A stretch of 64,000 nt of DNA. It comes from Saccharothrix algeriensis (GTDB lineage Bacteria; Actinomycetota; Actinomycetes; Mycobacteriales; Pseudonocardiaceae). Positions 52,744 to 61,926 of this stretch are shown piece by piece. The position numbers were made by a program, and so were the translations under genes. The stretch is from positions 6,296,001-6,360,000 of the forward strand of contig NZ_JAFBCL010000001.1 of the NCBI RefSeq assembly GCF_016907655.1, in the 5' to 3' direction. How positions within the stretch are numbered: the first letter of the stretch is position 1; each line of letters begins with the position of its first letter. The notes under the pieces were generated by a model. That model saw only the letters and a list, made by a program, of their open reading frames with translations. It did no database searches and was not told the origin of the DNA.

Positions 52744-54399
52744 ATGACTGACGTGGCGAGCAAGGGGCCGGAGCAGGGCGACGACCGCCCGGTGCTCACC
52801 AACCGACAGGGGCACCCGGTCTACGACAACCAGAACCAGCGGACGGTGGGGCCGCGCGGCCCGGCCACGCTGGAGAACTACCAGTTCCTGGAGAAGATCA
52901 GCCACTTCGACCGCGAGCGCATCCCGGAGCGGGTGGTGCACGCGCGCGGTGCGGTGGCGTTCGGGCACTTCGAGAGCTACGGCAAGTGGGGCGACGAGCC
53001 GATCTCGTCCTACACGCGGGCGAAGCTGTTCCAGGAAGCGGGCAAGCGGACCGACGTGGCGGTGCGGTTCTCCACCGTCATCGGCGGGCGGGACTCGTCG
53101 GAGTGCGCCAGGGACCCGCGCGGCTTCGCGGTGAAGTTCTACACCGAGGACGGCAACTGGGACCTGGTCGGCAACAACCTGGCGGTGTTCTTCATCCGCG
53201 ACGCCATCAAGTTCCCGGACGTCATCCACGCCCTCAAGCCCGACCCCGTGACGTTCCGGCAGGAGCCGAACCGGATCTTCGACTTCATGTCGCAGACGCC
53301 GGAGTCGATGCACATGCTGGTCAACCTGTTCAGCCCGCGCGGCATCCCGGCCGACTACCGGCACATGCAGGGCTTCGGCGTGAACACCTACAAGTGGGTC
53401 AACGCCGAGGGCGTCACGCACCTGGTCAAGTACCACTGGATGCCCAAGGCGGGCGTCAAGAGCATGACCGAGGCCGACGCCGCGAAGATCCAGGGCACCG
53501 AGCTGGGGCACGCGACGAAGGACCTGTACGAGTCGATCGAGCGCGGCGACCACCCCGAGTGGGAGCTGCTGGTGCAGGTCATGTCCGACGACGAGCACCC
53601 GGAGCTGGACTTCGACCCGCTGGACGACACCAAGGTGTGGCCGGAGAACGAGTTCCCCGCCAAGCCGGTCGGCCGCATGGTGCTCGACCGCAACGTGAGC
53701 GACTTCTTCGCGGAGAACGAGCAGATCGCGTTCGGCACCGGCGTGCTGGTCGACGGCCTGGACTTCTCCGACGACAAGATGCTCGTGGGTCGCACGTTCT
53801 CCTACAGCGACACCCAGCGCTACCGGGTCGGCCCGAACTACCTCCAGCTCCCGGTCAACCAGCCGAAGAACGCCCGGGTGCGCACCAACCAGCGCGACGG
53901 GCAGATGGCCTACCACGTGGACTCCGGCGGGGAGAACCCGCACGTCAACTACGAGCCGTCGATCACCGGCGGGTTGCGGGAGGCGCAGTACCCCACGACG
54001 GACGACCAGGGGCCGGTGATCGAGGGCCGGGTGACGCGCAAGCGCATCCCGCGCACGAACGACTACCAGCAGGCCGGTCAGCGCTACCTGCTCATGGAGC
54101 AGTGGGAGCGCGACGACCTGGTGCACAACTTCGTGACGCTGCTCTCGCAGTGCGACCGGCCGATCCAGGAGCGCATGGTCTGGCACTTCCTGCTCGTGGA
54201 GGACGACCTCGGCCTGCGGGTCGGCGAGGGGCTCGGCATCAAGCCCCAGGACGTCGCCCACCTGCAGCCGCTGGCCAGCCAGGACCTGACCGACCAGGAC
54301 CGCGAGCGCCTGGAGAACCTCGGCGCGAACGGGCCGCGGGACGTCGCCGACCTGGAGATGACGCACTGCGTCCCCGACGAGCGGGTCCGGCTCGCCTGA
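52744..54399 (+). CDS. katA: Monofunctional heme catalase
   Basis: A 551-residue catalase that removes hydrogen peroxide. The distal His lies in ERVVHARGAVAFGHFESY and the distal Asn in DLVGNNLAVFFIRDAIKFPD. The proximal heme Tyr lies in GRTFSYSDTQRYRVGPNYLQLPVN. The length and the C-terminal helical region (QAGQRYLLMEQWERDDLVHN) fit small-subunit catalases. The ATG at 52744 begins just ahead of the conserved arm (VLTNRQGHPVYDNQNQRTVG); longer readings lack similarity. The upstream gap contains GTTAT, 14-15 bases, then GGGTA (52657-52690), loosely like a stress-sigma (SigB-type) promoter, which would suit a catalase but is weak. Confidence 0.96.
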   Translation: MTDVASKGPEQGDDRPVLTNRQGHPVYDNQNQRTVGPRGPATLENYQFLEKISHFDRERIPERVVHARGAVAFGHFESYGKWGDEPISSYTRAKLFQEAGKRTDVAVRFSTVIGGRDSSECARDPRGFAVKFYTEDGNWDLVGNNLAVFFIRDAIKFPDVIHALKPDPVTFRQEPNRIFDFMSQTPESMHMLVNLFSPRGIPADYRHMQGFGVNTYKWVNAEGVTHLVKYHWMPKAGVKSMTEADAAKIQGTELGHATKDLYESIERGDHPEWELLVQVMSDDEHPELDFDPLDDTKVWPENEFPAKPVGRMVLDRNVSDFFAENEQIAFGTGVLVDGLDFSDDKMLVGRTFSYSDTQRYRVGPNYLQLPVNQPKNARVRTNQRDGQMAYHVDSGGENPHVNYEPSITGGLREAQYPTTDDQGPVIEGRVTRKRIPRTNDYQQAGQRYLLMEQWERDDLVHNFVTLLSQCDRPIQERMVWHFLLVEDDLGLRVGEGLGIKPQDVAHLQPLASQDLTDQDRERLENLGANGPRDVADLEMTHCVPDERVRLA

Positions 54400-54427
54400 C
54401 GGGAACGGCTCGGGGCGCGACCCCGCA

Positions 54428-54489
54428 CGGGCGGCCGGATCGTCCGGAAGTGTTGAGCAGGCAGCACTTCCGCGCGGTCCGGCCGCCCG
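54428..54489 (+). terminator. Terminator after catalase
   Basis: A 12-bp perfect outer stem (CGGGCGGCCGGA / TCCGGCCGCCCG) and an 8-bp inner stem (CGGAAGTG / CACTTCCG) enclose a loop about 13 bases long. It starts 29 bases after the catalase stop. Confidence 0.7.
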
Positions 54490-54585
54490 TCGCGCGGGCG
54501 GGGGCCGGAAAGCGGATTGCCCCGCCGGGCGGGGTGCGGCGATGCTGGCCCGGACCGCCGCACCCGACCCCGCGGAAAGGCCGTG

Positions 54586-55167
54586 ATGTTCTCGATCCCC
54601 CTCGGCGACGACGGCGCCGGACTGCACCCGCTCGAACCGTGGCAGGCGGAGGAGTTCCTGGCCCACGTCGACCGGGGCCGGGAGTTCATCGGCCGGTACA
54701 CGGGGTTGGCCGACGCCGTCACGGACCTGGCGTCGAGCCGCGCGTACCTGCAGGGCTACGCGGACCGGGCCGCGGCGGACACCGGGCGGATCTGGGGGAC
54801 CCGGCTGGACGGCGTGCTGGTCGGCGGCGTGCTCTTCCGGGCGCTCGACGTGGCCCGGGGCACCGCCGAGGCGGGCTGCTGGCTGGAGCCGTCGGCGGCG
54901 GGCCGGGGCCTGGCGACGCGGGCCGCGCGGGTGATCATCGACTGGGCCGTCCGGCAGCGGGGCGTGCACCGGGTGGAGTGGTTGGTCGCCGCGGGGAACG
55001 ACAGCAGCGTCGCGGTGGCCCGGCGGCTCGGGATGACCAGGGACGGCGTGCTGCGGGAGCACTTCCCGCACCGGGGCGAGCGGTACGACACGGAGGTGTG
55101 GTCGGTGCTGGCGCCGGAGTGGGAGGCGGGCGGGCACGGCTCGGCGGCGCTTCGACGCCCGCGGTGA
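54586..55167 (+). CDS. RimJ/RimL-type GNAT acetyltransferase
   Basis: A 193-residue acetyltransferase. It follows the RimJ/RimL layout: LHPLEPWQAEEFLAHVDRGREFIGRY, VGGVLFRALDVARGTAEAGCWLEPSAAGRGLATRAARVI (the acetyl-CoA loop GRGLAT) and HRVEWLVAAGNDSSVAVARRLGMTRDGVLRE. RimJ/L-like enzymes acetylate protein N termini or small amines; the target is not predictable. The ATG at 54586 has GGAAAGG 6 bases upstream and is preferred over the GTG just before. Flanked by terminators, it seems to be a single-gene unit. Confidence 0.9.
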   Translation: MFSIPLGDDGAGLHPLEPWQAEEFLAHVDRGREFIGRYTGLADAVTDLASSRAYLQGYADRAAADTGRIWGTRLDGVLVGGVLFRALDVARGTAEAGCWLEPSAAGRGLATRAARVIIDWAVRQRGVHRVEWLVAAGNDSSVAVARRLGMTRDGVLREHFPHRGERYDTEVWSVLAPEWEAGGHGSAALRRPR

Positions 55168-55290
55168 CGCCCGGCGCGGGGACGCGGAGTTCCGCGCCCG
55201 CCGGCCCGGCCGGGGGCGCACCGGGTTTCACCCGGGCGCCGCGGCGGCGCGGGGTTACAGTGGCGATCGGTCCGGATCGCGTGGAGGGGC

Positions 55291-56049
55291 GTGAGCGCCG
55301 TGTCGACCAGCGCGGAGGAAATCGCTGCCGGGTACGAGGAATACGACGACCTGCCCGAACGGGTGCTGGGGTACCCGACGGCGTTCTCGGCGCTGCGACT
55401 GGGCGCGCCCGACGTGCGCACGGTGCTCGACTACGGCTGCGGACCGGGCAAGGTCGCGCTCCGCGTGGCCGAGGGGTACGGGGCGCGGGTGCACGCGGTC
55501 GACATCTCGGCCCGGATGCTGGCGATCGCGCGGGCTCGGCGGGCGCACCCGCTCGTGGCGTACCACCTGGTCGAGGGCGCTTCGCTGCGGTTCCTGCCCG
55601 ATGACTCGGTCGACGCCGCCCTGTGCTGCTTCGTGTTCGTCACCGTGGCCGAGGCCGACCGGCTGCGGGAGGTCTGCGCGGAGGTCCACCGGGTGCTGCG
55701 GCCGGGCGGGCGCTTCGCCGTGCTCGACGTCAACCCCGACGCCACCGGGATCCGCTTCTCGACCTTCCGCACCGGCGAGCCGGGCGCCCGCTACCGGCCC
55801 GGCCAACAGCGCCCCACGTGGCTGCACCTGCCCGACGGCGGCGTGCTCGACCTCGCCGACCACCACTGGCCCCGCTCCGCGTACCGGGCCGCGCTGGCCG
55901 GGGCCGGGTTCGGCGACATCGCCTGCGCCGCGCCGCTGCTCGGCGGGGCCGACGCCCCGGCGGAGGCGCCGCCCGGCTCGCTGCTGGACGTGGAGCGCCC
56001 CGCCGAGGCCCTGCACCCGCCCTTCCTGGTCACCTCCGGGGTGAAGTGA
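55291..56049 (+). CDS. Class I SAM-dependent methyltransferase
   Basis: A 252-residue Methyltransf_11-type enzyme. Motif I is TVLDYGCGPGKVALRVAEG (about 44-62), motif II VHAVDISARMLAIARA, and the post-motif EVHRVLRPGGRFAVLDVNPD is classic. The C-terminal third (PTWLHLPDGGVLDLADHHWPRSAYRAALAGAGF) provides substrate specificity and is not diagnostic. The start is GTG 55291 with GAGGGGC before it. It is a stand-alone gene that ends 25 bases before the convergent MpaB/Lcp-like gene. Confidence 0.88.
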   Translation: MSAVSTSAEEIAAGYEEYDDLPERVLGYPTAFSALRLGAPDVRTVLDYGCGPGKVALRVAEGYGARVHAVDISARMLAIARARRAHPLVAYHLVEGASLRFLPDDSVDAALCCFVFVTVAEADRLREVCAEVHRVLRPGGRFAVLDVNPDATGIRFSTFRTGEPGARYRPGQQRPTWLHLPDGGVLDLADHHWPRSAYRAALAGAGFGDIACAAPLLGGADAPAEAPPGSLLDVERPAEALHPPFLVTSGVK

Positions 56050-56073
56050 CCGCACCCGGCCCCGGGCAGCCGG

Positions 56074-57246
56074 TCAGGCCGACCCGGAGGGGACCGGCCC
56101 GCCCGCCGGCTCCGCCCCGGCGGGCGCGGGGCACCGGCCGCCGGCCGTCCAGCGCTCCTGCAGGTCGGTCGGGATGCTGAGGGTGGTGGACTGGCCGTCG
56201 GTGAGGTTGCGGACGCTGCCGCCGAGCAGCAGCGCGCCGGCGCGGTCGAGGATCGCGGTGGCCAGGGCGCTGTTGTCCTCGGAGCGCTCCAGCGCCCGCA
56301 CCAGGCGGGTGCCCAGCCGCACCGCGCCGGCCCAGCCGCGCGAGTTCGGGACCTGCATCCAGTCGGCGACCTCGGGGTCGACCACCTGGCGCACCATGGC
56401 GGCCACGACGCCGTCGAAGACCTTGCCGGGGAACAGCCGCTCGTACAGGTCCAGCAGGTGGCGGGTGAGCACCTGCCCCTCCGGCGACGGCCCGTAGGAC
56501 GCCTCGACCATCGTGGCGCTCAACTCGCGGGCGTCGTCGAGGGACTCGGGCAGGGCCTCGACGGGGATGCCGAGCATGGCCCCGGCCACGCGCCAGACGT
56601 AGTAGTAGTCGGCGGCCTCCTCCTCGGTCACCGAGATGCCGATGCGGCGCATCCCCTCGACCACCTGGACGGAGAAGATCAGCAGGGCGCCGACCATGTC
56701 CTGCTGGCACACCGGCACGCCGTCGACGGCGACGTCCCAGCGGCCCGACGCGGTCAGGTAGTGGCGCACGGCGGCGTGGATGAGGCGGGTCTTCTGGATG
56801 GCCGGCACGAACGAGCCCCCGGAGCCGAAGGCGTCGCGGCCCATCATGTACATCACGAACTGGGAGGTCTCCGACAGCCGCCGGTGCGGCTGGTTGAGGC
56901 CGTGCGTCAGGGTCAGCGCGCGGGAGGCGCGGGGCTGGGCGTAGCAGTTGACCATCGCGCCGAAGGTGAGCACCGAGGCGACGTGCACGCCGTCGTCGAC
57001 GAAGAACTCGTAGGCCCGCGCCACCCGGTCGTGGTCCACCCACTCCGGCGGGGCGTCGGTGGCGATCAGGAACTGCCGCACCGGGTCGGGCAGCTGCTCG
57101 GGAATGGGCTGGTCGTTGGTGCGGAAGTGCTCCAGCACCTCGTTGACCGCGCCGATCCGGCCGGTGGCGACCAGGTCGGCGATGACGGCGTCGGCGAGCG
57201 GGTCGCCCTGGAACTTCAGCGCTTCGACGCCGGCGGTGTCGATCAC
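56074..57246 (-). CDS. MpaB/Lcp-like (DUF2236) heme oxygenase
   Basis: A 390-residue protein of the DUF2236 group, which contains the rubber oxygenase Lcp and MpaB. Family features are FFVDDGVHVASVLTFGAMVNCYAQP, SETSQFVMYMMGRDAFGSGG and FVPAIQKTRLIHAAVRHYL; the His and Arg here are candidates for heme contact by analogy with Lcp. No signal peptide is seen, so it is probably cytoplasmic, unlike secreted Lcp. The GTG at 57246 is used; an upstream GTG (57276) within GAGTGGAGTTCCC would add ten residues and has a slightly better ribosome site. The substrate is unknown, though oxidative cleavage or hydroxylation is likely. Confidence 0.83.
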   Translation of the reverse strand: MIDTAGVEALKFQGDPLADAVIADLVATGRIGAVNEVLEHFRTNDQPIPEQLPDPVRQFLIATDAPPEWVDHDRVARAYEFFVDDGVHVASVLTFGAMVNCYAQPRASRALTLTHGLNQPHRRLSETSQFVMYMMGRDAFGSGGSFVPAIQKTRLIHAAVRHYLTASGRWDVAVDGVPVCQQDMVGALLIFSVQVVEGMRRIGISVTEEEAADYYYVWRVAGAMLGIPVEALPESLDDARELSATMVEASYGPSPEGQVLTRHLLDLYERLFPGKVFDGVVAAMVRQVVDPEVADWMQVPNSRGWAGAVRLGTRLVRALERSEDNSALATAILDRAGALLLGGSVRNLTDGQSTTLSIPTDLQERWTAGGRCPAPAGAEPAGGPVPSGSA

Positions 57247-57374
57247 GGGAGGCCAACTTTCGCTCGGTGGTGGGAACTCCACTCCACTCTTCGTTCCGAC
57301 CCGTGACCAGAACACGATCCGGTGGTTTGTGAACGAACTCCTCTACTCGGAGTGCTCAATCCGCAGCGAGCGGA

Positions 57375-57418
57375 GGCCCGTCGGGTGGTCCCGCGACGTC
57401 GGGACCACCCGACGGGCC
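57375..57418 (-). terminator. Terminator of the deacetylase gene
   Basis: A perfect 18-bp stem (GGCCCGTCGGGTGGTCCC and its complement) with an 8-base loop lies 3 bases beyond the minus-strand stop at 57422. It is one of the strongest simple hairpins in the window. Confidence 0.85.
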
Positions 57419-57421
57419 CGG

Positions 57422-58522
57422 TCAGCCGATGTCGCCGAGCAGCTCCTCCGCCGCCGCGATGGCGGCGTCCTGGTGCGGCTGGAGCTCCTGCTGGCCCAGG
57501 TCGTCGAACCCGAACGGGACGTCCAGCGGGTCCTCGACGCCCGCCAGCACCTCGATCACGGCGTTCGCGCAGAACGGCACGTAGGCCGGGTCGTACCCGC
57601 CCTCGTGCGCGCACACGACCCGGCCGTCGCACAGCTCCTCCGCCGCGCCCACCACCATCTTCGCGATCTCGCGGTACCCCTTGGGGGTGACCATCATGCG
57701 GCCCAGCGGGTCCAGCGCGCTGGCGTCGAAGCCCGCCGCCACCACCACCAGGTCCGGCCGGAACCGGTGCAGCGCGGGCAGCACGACCCGGCGCACCGCC
57801 TCCAGGTAGCCGCCGTTGCCGGTGCCCGGGGGCAGCGGCAGGTTCAGGGTGTAGCCGAAACCGGCCCCGGCGCCGCGCTCGGTGAGGAACCCGGAGTCCG
57901 ACGGGAACATCCGGTCCTGGTGCAGCGAGAGGGCGAGCACGGCGGGGTCCTCGTAGAACACCGCCTGGGTGCCGTTGCCGTGGTGCACGTCGATGTCCAC
58001 GACCGCGACCCGCTCGACGCCGCGCGACCGCCGCGCGGCCTGCACCGCGATGGCGATGTTGCCGAACAGGCAGAAGCCCATGCCGGAGTCGGGCACCGCG
58101 TGGTGGCCCGGCGGGCGGACCAGGGCGTAGGCGTTGTCCACCTCCCCGTCCAGCACGGCCTCCACGGCGCGGATCACGCCGCCGGCCGCGAGCCGCGCGA
58201 TGTCCACCGACCCGCGCCCGAACGGGGTGCCGCCGTCGCCGCCGTCGCCGCCCGTGTCGTTGGCGTCGACCAGCCGCTGGAGGTGGCCGGGCGTGTGCAC
58301 GAGCAGGATCTCCTCGTCGGTGGCCTGCCGCGGCGTGAGGCGGGTCAGCCGGTCGATCAGCCCGGTCGCCACCACCAGCTCGTGCACCCGGCGCTTGGCG
58401 TCGTCGTTCTCGATGTGCCGGTACGGCTGGATGCCCCGCCGGGAGTCCGCGGGCGCCAGGCGCGCGTGCGTCCCCGTGTCGTGCCAGCCGTACAACTCGT
58501 GGTACACGTAGCCGCTCGCCAT
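57422..58522 (-). CDS. Class II histone deacetylase-family amidohydrolase
   Basis: A 366-residue zinc hydrolase of the arginase/deacetylase fold. The active site is complete: LVRPPGHHAVPDSGMGFCLFGN (His-His pair), VAVVDIDVHHGNGTQAVFY (Zn Asp and His) and VVVAAGFDASALDPLGRM (third Zn ligand region), followed by AHEGGYDPAYVPFC. Bacterial members act on acetylated polyamines, small amides or lysine in proteins. The start MASGYVYHELYGWHDTGTHA matches the class II N terminus. A terminator follows. It is an isolated gene with no acetyl-polyamine genes nearby. Confidence 0.93.
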   Translation of the reverse strand: MASGYVYHELYGWHDTGTHARLAPADSRRGIQPYRHIENDDAKRRVHELVVATGLIDRLTRLTPRQATDEEILLVHTPGHLQRLVDANDTGGDGGDGGTPFGRGSVDIARLAAGGVIRAVEAVLDGEVDNAYALVRPPGHHAVPDSGMGFCLFGNIAIAVQAARRSRGVERVAVVDIDVHHGNGTQAVFYEDPAVLALSLHQDRMFPSDSGFLTERGAGAGFGYTLNLPLPPGTGNGGYLEAVRRVVLPALHRFRPDLVVVAAGFDASALDPLGRMMVTPKGYREIAKMVVGAAEELCDGRVVCAHEGGYDPAYVPFCANAVIEVLAGVEDPLDVPFGFDDLGQQELQPHQDAAIAAAEELLGDIG

Positions 58523-58590
58523 GGGCCGATCCTGGCCTCGGAGCCACCGGGCGTCCAGGCACTGATGCGGAGTAGCGGCGACGGATGCGG

Positions 58591-58623
58591 CCGGGGGCGG
58601 GCGCGTCGCGCGCCCGCCCCCGG
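58591..58623 (-). terminator. Terminator of the M6 protease gene
   Basis: A perfect 15-bp stem (CCGGGGGCGGGCGCG and its complement) with a 3-base loop starts 8 bases after the minus-strand stop at 58632. Confidence 0.8.
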
Positions 58624-58631
58624 ATCCGGGG

Positions 58632-60743
58632 TCAGCGGCCGAACACGGTGCAGGTGGAGGTGGAGGTCTTGGACGGGTCGCTCTCCGAGGTGGCCTTCAG
58701 GGTCACCCTGGTCAGCGGCGGCCCGCCGGCCCGCTTCACGTGCACCGGCACCTGGACCAGCCGGCCGGCCTCGGCCGCGGCCAGCTCGTTGGGCACCGCC
58801 ACCGCCCAGCCGGGGCCCTCCGCGGTGGCCGAGACGCGGTAGACGTCGCTGCCGAGGTACCGGCGGACGTCCTCCGGGTGCCCCCCGGCCGCCACCGCGC
58901 CGCGACCGGTGTTCAGCAGCGGGAACCGGCACGTCGCCACGCCGTCCGAGCCGGTCCGGCCGGCGGTGGGCAGGACCCGCACGCCCCGCTGTTGCGGGCC
59001 CGCGCCGTCCAGCGACCGGATGGCGACCGTGTAGGACAGCACGCCCCGGTCGTCGCGCTCGACGCCCAGGACGTAGAAGTGCAGGCGGTTGGCCCGGTCG
59101 ACGTGCTCGTACTCGCTGCCGGAGTTCGTGCCGGCGTGGAACAGGGCGTCCGACAGCTGCCGGTAGTCGCCGATCGTGATGGGCACCCCGGTCCCGTCCG
59201 GCAGGACGTAGTCGGTCATCCCGATGTCCTGCGGGTTGGCGTCGACCACCCAGGCGAACGGCGCGCGGTCCTCGTTCTTGGTCTTGGCCAGCAGCACGCC
59301 CGCGTCCGGCGTGAACGAGTCCGAGCCCATCCGGTCCACGACCTCGACGGTGTAGTTCTGGTAGCCGCCGCCGTCGCAGAGCGGGTCGGTCCGCACGTCG
59401 CAGGCGGGGGAGAGGTCGCCGGCGCCGAGTTCGACGTTGACGCCCGAGAGCCCCTCCGGCCCCGGCTGCACGGTCCGGGCGGTGACCCGGGCGACCACCA
59501 CGCCGGAGCCCGCGAGCGCTTCCCGCGACAGCCGCAGCACGTTGCGCTCGTCCACGATGCCGAGCTTGATCTTGTTGCGCAGCACGTGCTGGGCGCCCAT
59601 GGACCCGCCCGCGGTCGCCGGGACGACCCACCGGGAGTGCGGGCCGCCGGGCCCGTTGAACGAGCCGCGGGACAGCATGTCCCAGATGCCGGTGTAGGCG
59701 CGGCGCGGCGGGTTGCCGTACGGGTTGTTGTAGTTGTCGCCGATGCCCAGCAGGTGGCTCAGCTCGTGGGCGTACACGCCCTGGCCGGAGCTCTCCGCCT
59801 GCGTGGACGAGCCGTTGCCGGCGTTGGGCCACAGGCTCGAACCCGCCGCCCACGACGTCCAGTCGACGTACCGGGTGCGCGACCAGTTCGGCAGGGCGTC
59901 GTCGGGCGGGCCGAACTCGTCGGGCACGTCCTCCTTCGTCGGGAACTTCATCACCCCGAACTCCTGCCAGGTGCCCGACTCGTCCTGGCCGGCGGACAGG
60001 AAGTAGACGAAGTCGAACCCCGCCGGGACGGCGGAGCCGACATCGGCGACCCAGGCCGCTCGGCCGTCGGTGCGCAGGTCGCGGTCGCACCGGTCGCCCG
60101 CCGGGCAGCCGGAGCCCTCCTGGAACTCCATCGCGTACTCGTGGTCGTCGCCCGGCATGGTGTACGGGCCGAACGCCGTCAGGTCGACGCCGTAGCGCCC
60201 GCCGGAGTCCTCCATCCAGTACTCGTGCACGGTGTGCCCGCGGTTGAGTTCGTTCGGCTTGTTGAGGAAGTCCTGGTAGAACTGCGCGACCCGGTCGCGC
60301 GGGATGTCGTGGGCCTCCGCGCTGGGGTTGCCGAACACCGTCGACTCCCGCGGCTGCGTCACGACGAACGGCTGGTTCGGGTAGTCCAGCAGCACCAGCG
60401 CGCCCTTGAACGTCCGCACCGACCCCTTGACGGTCGGGTCGGCCCAGTTGGTGCCGGGAATCCCGCGGTAGTCGCGCTCCCACGTCATGTGGTCGGGGTT
60501 GACCCAGTTCTGCGGGTCGATCGGACCCGGGAAACCGGCCTGCGCCGCCACGCGGGCGGGGTCCCGGGCCTCCTGCCACGGCTGCTGCTGCGGCCAGTGG
60601 TCGTACTGCCAGGGGTGCGGCGGTCCCTCGGGGGGCGCGGCGAGCGCGCCGGCGTTGCCCGCGGTCAGCGCGGCGACGGAGAACAGCGCGGCCACCAGGA
60701 GTGCGGGTCGCCCGCGCCGACGACGGATCGGTGTGTGGTACAT
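58632..60743 (-). CDS. Secreted M6-family (immune inhibitor A) metalloprotease
   Basis: A 703-residue secreted zinc protease. An Arg-rich N-region plus a hydrophobic core (residues 1-38, PALLVAALFSVAALTAGNAGALA) form the signal peptide. A propeptide-like region with WERDYRGIPGTNWADPTVKG follows. The zinc site is GVYAHELSHLLGIGDNYNNP (HELSH near residue 325), typical of M6 peptidases, with IWDMLSRGSFNGPGGP after it. The C-terminal 120 residues are a beta domain (TCRFPLLNTGRGAVAAGG, VHVKRAGGPPLTRVTLKATS). The ATG at 60743 has GGAGGTGG upstream. It probably digests external protein. Copy 3 of the palindromic element lies upstream. Confidence 0.93.
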   Translation of the reverse strand: MYHTPIRRRRGRPALLVAALFSVAALTAGNAGALAAPPEGPPHPWQYDHWPQQQPWQEARDPARVAAQAGFPGPIDPQNWVNPDHMTWERDYRGIPGTNWADPTVKGSVRTFKGALVLLDYPNQPFVVTQPRESTVFGNPSAEAHDIPRDRVAQFYQDFLNKPNELNRGHTVHEYWMEDSGGRYGVDLTAFGPYTMPGDDHEYAMEFQEGSGCPAGDRCDRDLRTDGRAAWVADVGSAVPAGFDFVYFLSAGQDESGTWQEFGVMKFPTKEDVPDEFGPPDDALPNWSRTRYVDWTSWAAGSSLWPNAGNGSSTQAESSGQGVYAHELSHLLGIGDNYNNPYGNPPRRAYTGIWDMLSRGSFNGPGGPHSRWVVPATAGGSMGAQHVLRNKIKLGIVDERNVLRLSREALAGSGVVVARVTARTVQPGPEGLSGVNVELGAGDLSPACDVRTDPLCDGGGYQNYTVEVVDRMGSDSFTPDAGVLLAKTKNEDRAPFAWVVDANPQDIGMTDYVLPDGTGVPITIGDYRQLSDALFHAGTNSGSEYEHVDRANRLHFYVLGVERDDRGVLSYTVAIRSLDGAGPQQRGVRVLPTAGRTGSDGVATCRFPLLNTGRGAVAAGGHPEDVRRYLGSDVYRVSATAEGPGWAVAVPNELAAAEAGRLVQVPVHVKRAGGPPLTRVTLKATSESDPSKTSTSTCTVFGR

Positions 60744-61294
60744 GCCACCTCCGAAGTGTTGATCCACACACGCTAACCGCCGCCAAACCCCCGACACGCC
60801 CCCCGAACCCGTTGTCAGTTGACAAAGGTGCACCCCTGCACTTGGCACGAGGGACCGCGCACCCAGTGCGCACACCGGTCGCTTCGTGTTCTCCTCCCCG
60901 TACGGCCTGGGCGCAGCCCGATCAGGTTTTCTGGGGGGTGTCAAGCACGCTTTTCGCTTGACACCCCCCAGAAAACCTGATTGCCTCTGGCAGGCCGTGC
61001 GGGGAGGAGAACACGACCGCTCTTTCTTTTCCTCCTCCTTGGGGGCCTCTCGGCCGCTCTTCATACTTGTGCCGCGCACCGATCCGGGTGAGATTTGGTG
61101 CTGTACCGCCCGAGGCTGAAGGGATTAAAAGAGTCCTCGCCGGACAGGCAGGCCGCCAAGGAGGAGGAAGAGCAAGGGCGGTCGTGTTCCCCCCGCATGA
61201 CCTGTCAAAGACAACCATGCTTTCTTGGGGGGTGCAAGCGAAAAGCGTGCTTGCACCCCCAGGAAAAGCATGGTAGCCCTCCGGGCAGGCCATA

Positions 61295-61316
61295 CTGATC
61301 TTCAATTGTTGGGGTC
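61295..61316. repeat. Left terminal inverted repeat of the IS
   Basis: 22 bases beginning CTGATCTTCAATTG, perfectly complementary to 62448-62469. It overlaps the stop codon of the downstream transposase frame. Confidence 0.96.
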
Positions 61317-61926
61317 AGGTTGGTTCGGGGGTGAGGGTCAGGCCGGTGTGGGCGAGGAATCCGTCGAGCAGGTCGGGCCGGTTCCGGATGAGGCGGAGTC
61401 GGCGGCGCACGATCGGGACCAGGTCGTTCAGACCGACGGGGGCGAGGTTGGCCAGACCGCGTTTGAGGTGTGACCACACCCCTTCCACCGGGTTGAGTTC
61501 CGGGGCGTAGGCGGGTAGTCGGATCACGTGCAGCCAGTCCCGGGCGGCGAGGGCGGGCCGTATCCGGGCGCTGATGTGCCGGTCGAGGTTGTCCCAGATC
61601 AGCACGATCGGGCCGCCCAGGCGACGGTGGGCGTCGTCCAGCAGCGCGAGGTAGTGCCGCTCGAGGAAGCTGCGCGGGGCCGGCGGGCTGCGGCGGCGGT
61701 GGTGCACGAGCACCCGGTGCAGCAGCCGGGTGCGTTCGCCGGGTTTGACGCAGAGCAGGCCGGCCACCGAGATCCGACCCTGGGAACCGGCCCAGTAGGG
61801 CAGGACCGGGGTGTGGCCGCGCCTTGCCCAGGTGCGGGCCTTGTGCGGGCGGGTGTTGCAGCCGGTCTCGTCCTCGAAGCACAACCAGGCGCCCAGGTCC
61901 GCGGCTAGGGTTTTCCCCGCGCCCAC
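61315..61926 (-). CDS. IS630-type transposase, OrfB (DDE catalytic part)
   Basis: A 203-residue frame carrying the catalytic triad: Asp in LCFEDETGCNTRPHKA, Asp in GPIVLIWDNLDRHISARI and Glu in RLPAYAPELNPVEGVWSHLK. The spacing fits the IS630 DDE family. It has no ribosome site of its own; its first codons (GTG GGC GCG GGG AAA ACC) overlap the end of OrfA. It is most likely made as an OrfA-OrfB fusion by -1 frameshifting at 61911-61917. The stop lies inside the terminal inverted repeat. Confidence 0.92.
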   Translation of the reverse strand: MGAGKTLAADLGAWLCFEDETGCNTRPHKARTWARRGHTPVLPYWAGSQGRISVAGLLCVKPGERTRLLHRVLVHHRRRSPPAPRSFLERHYLALLDDAHRRLGGPIVLIWDNLDRHISARIRPALAARDWLHVIRLPAYAPELNPVEGVWSHLKRGLANLAPVGLNDLVPIVRRRLRLIRNRPDLLDGFLAHTGLTLTPEPT

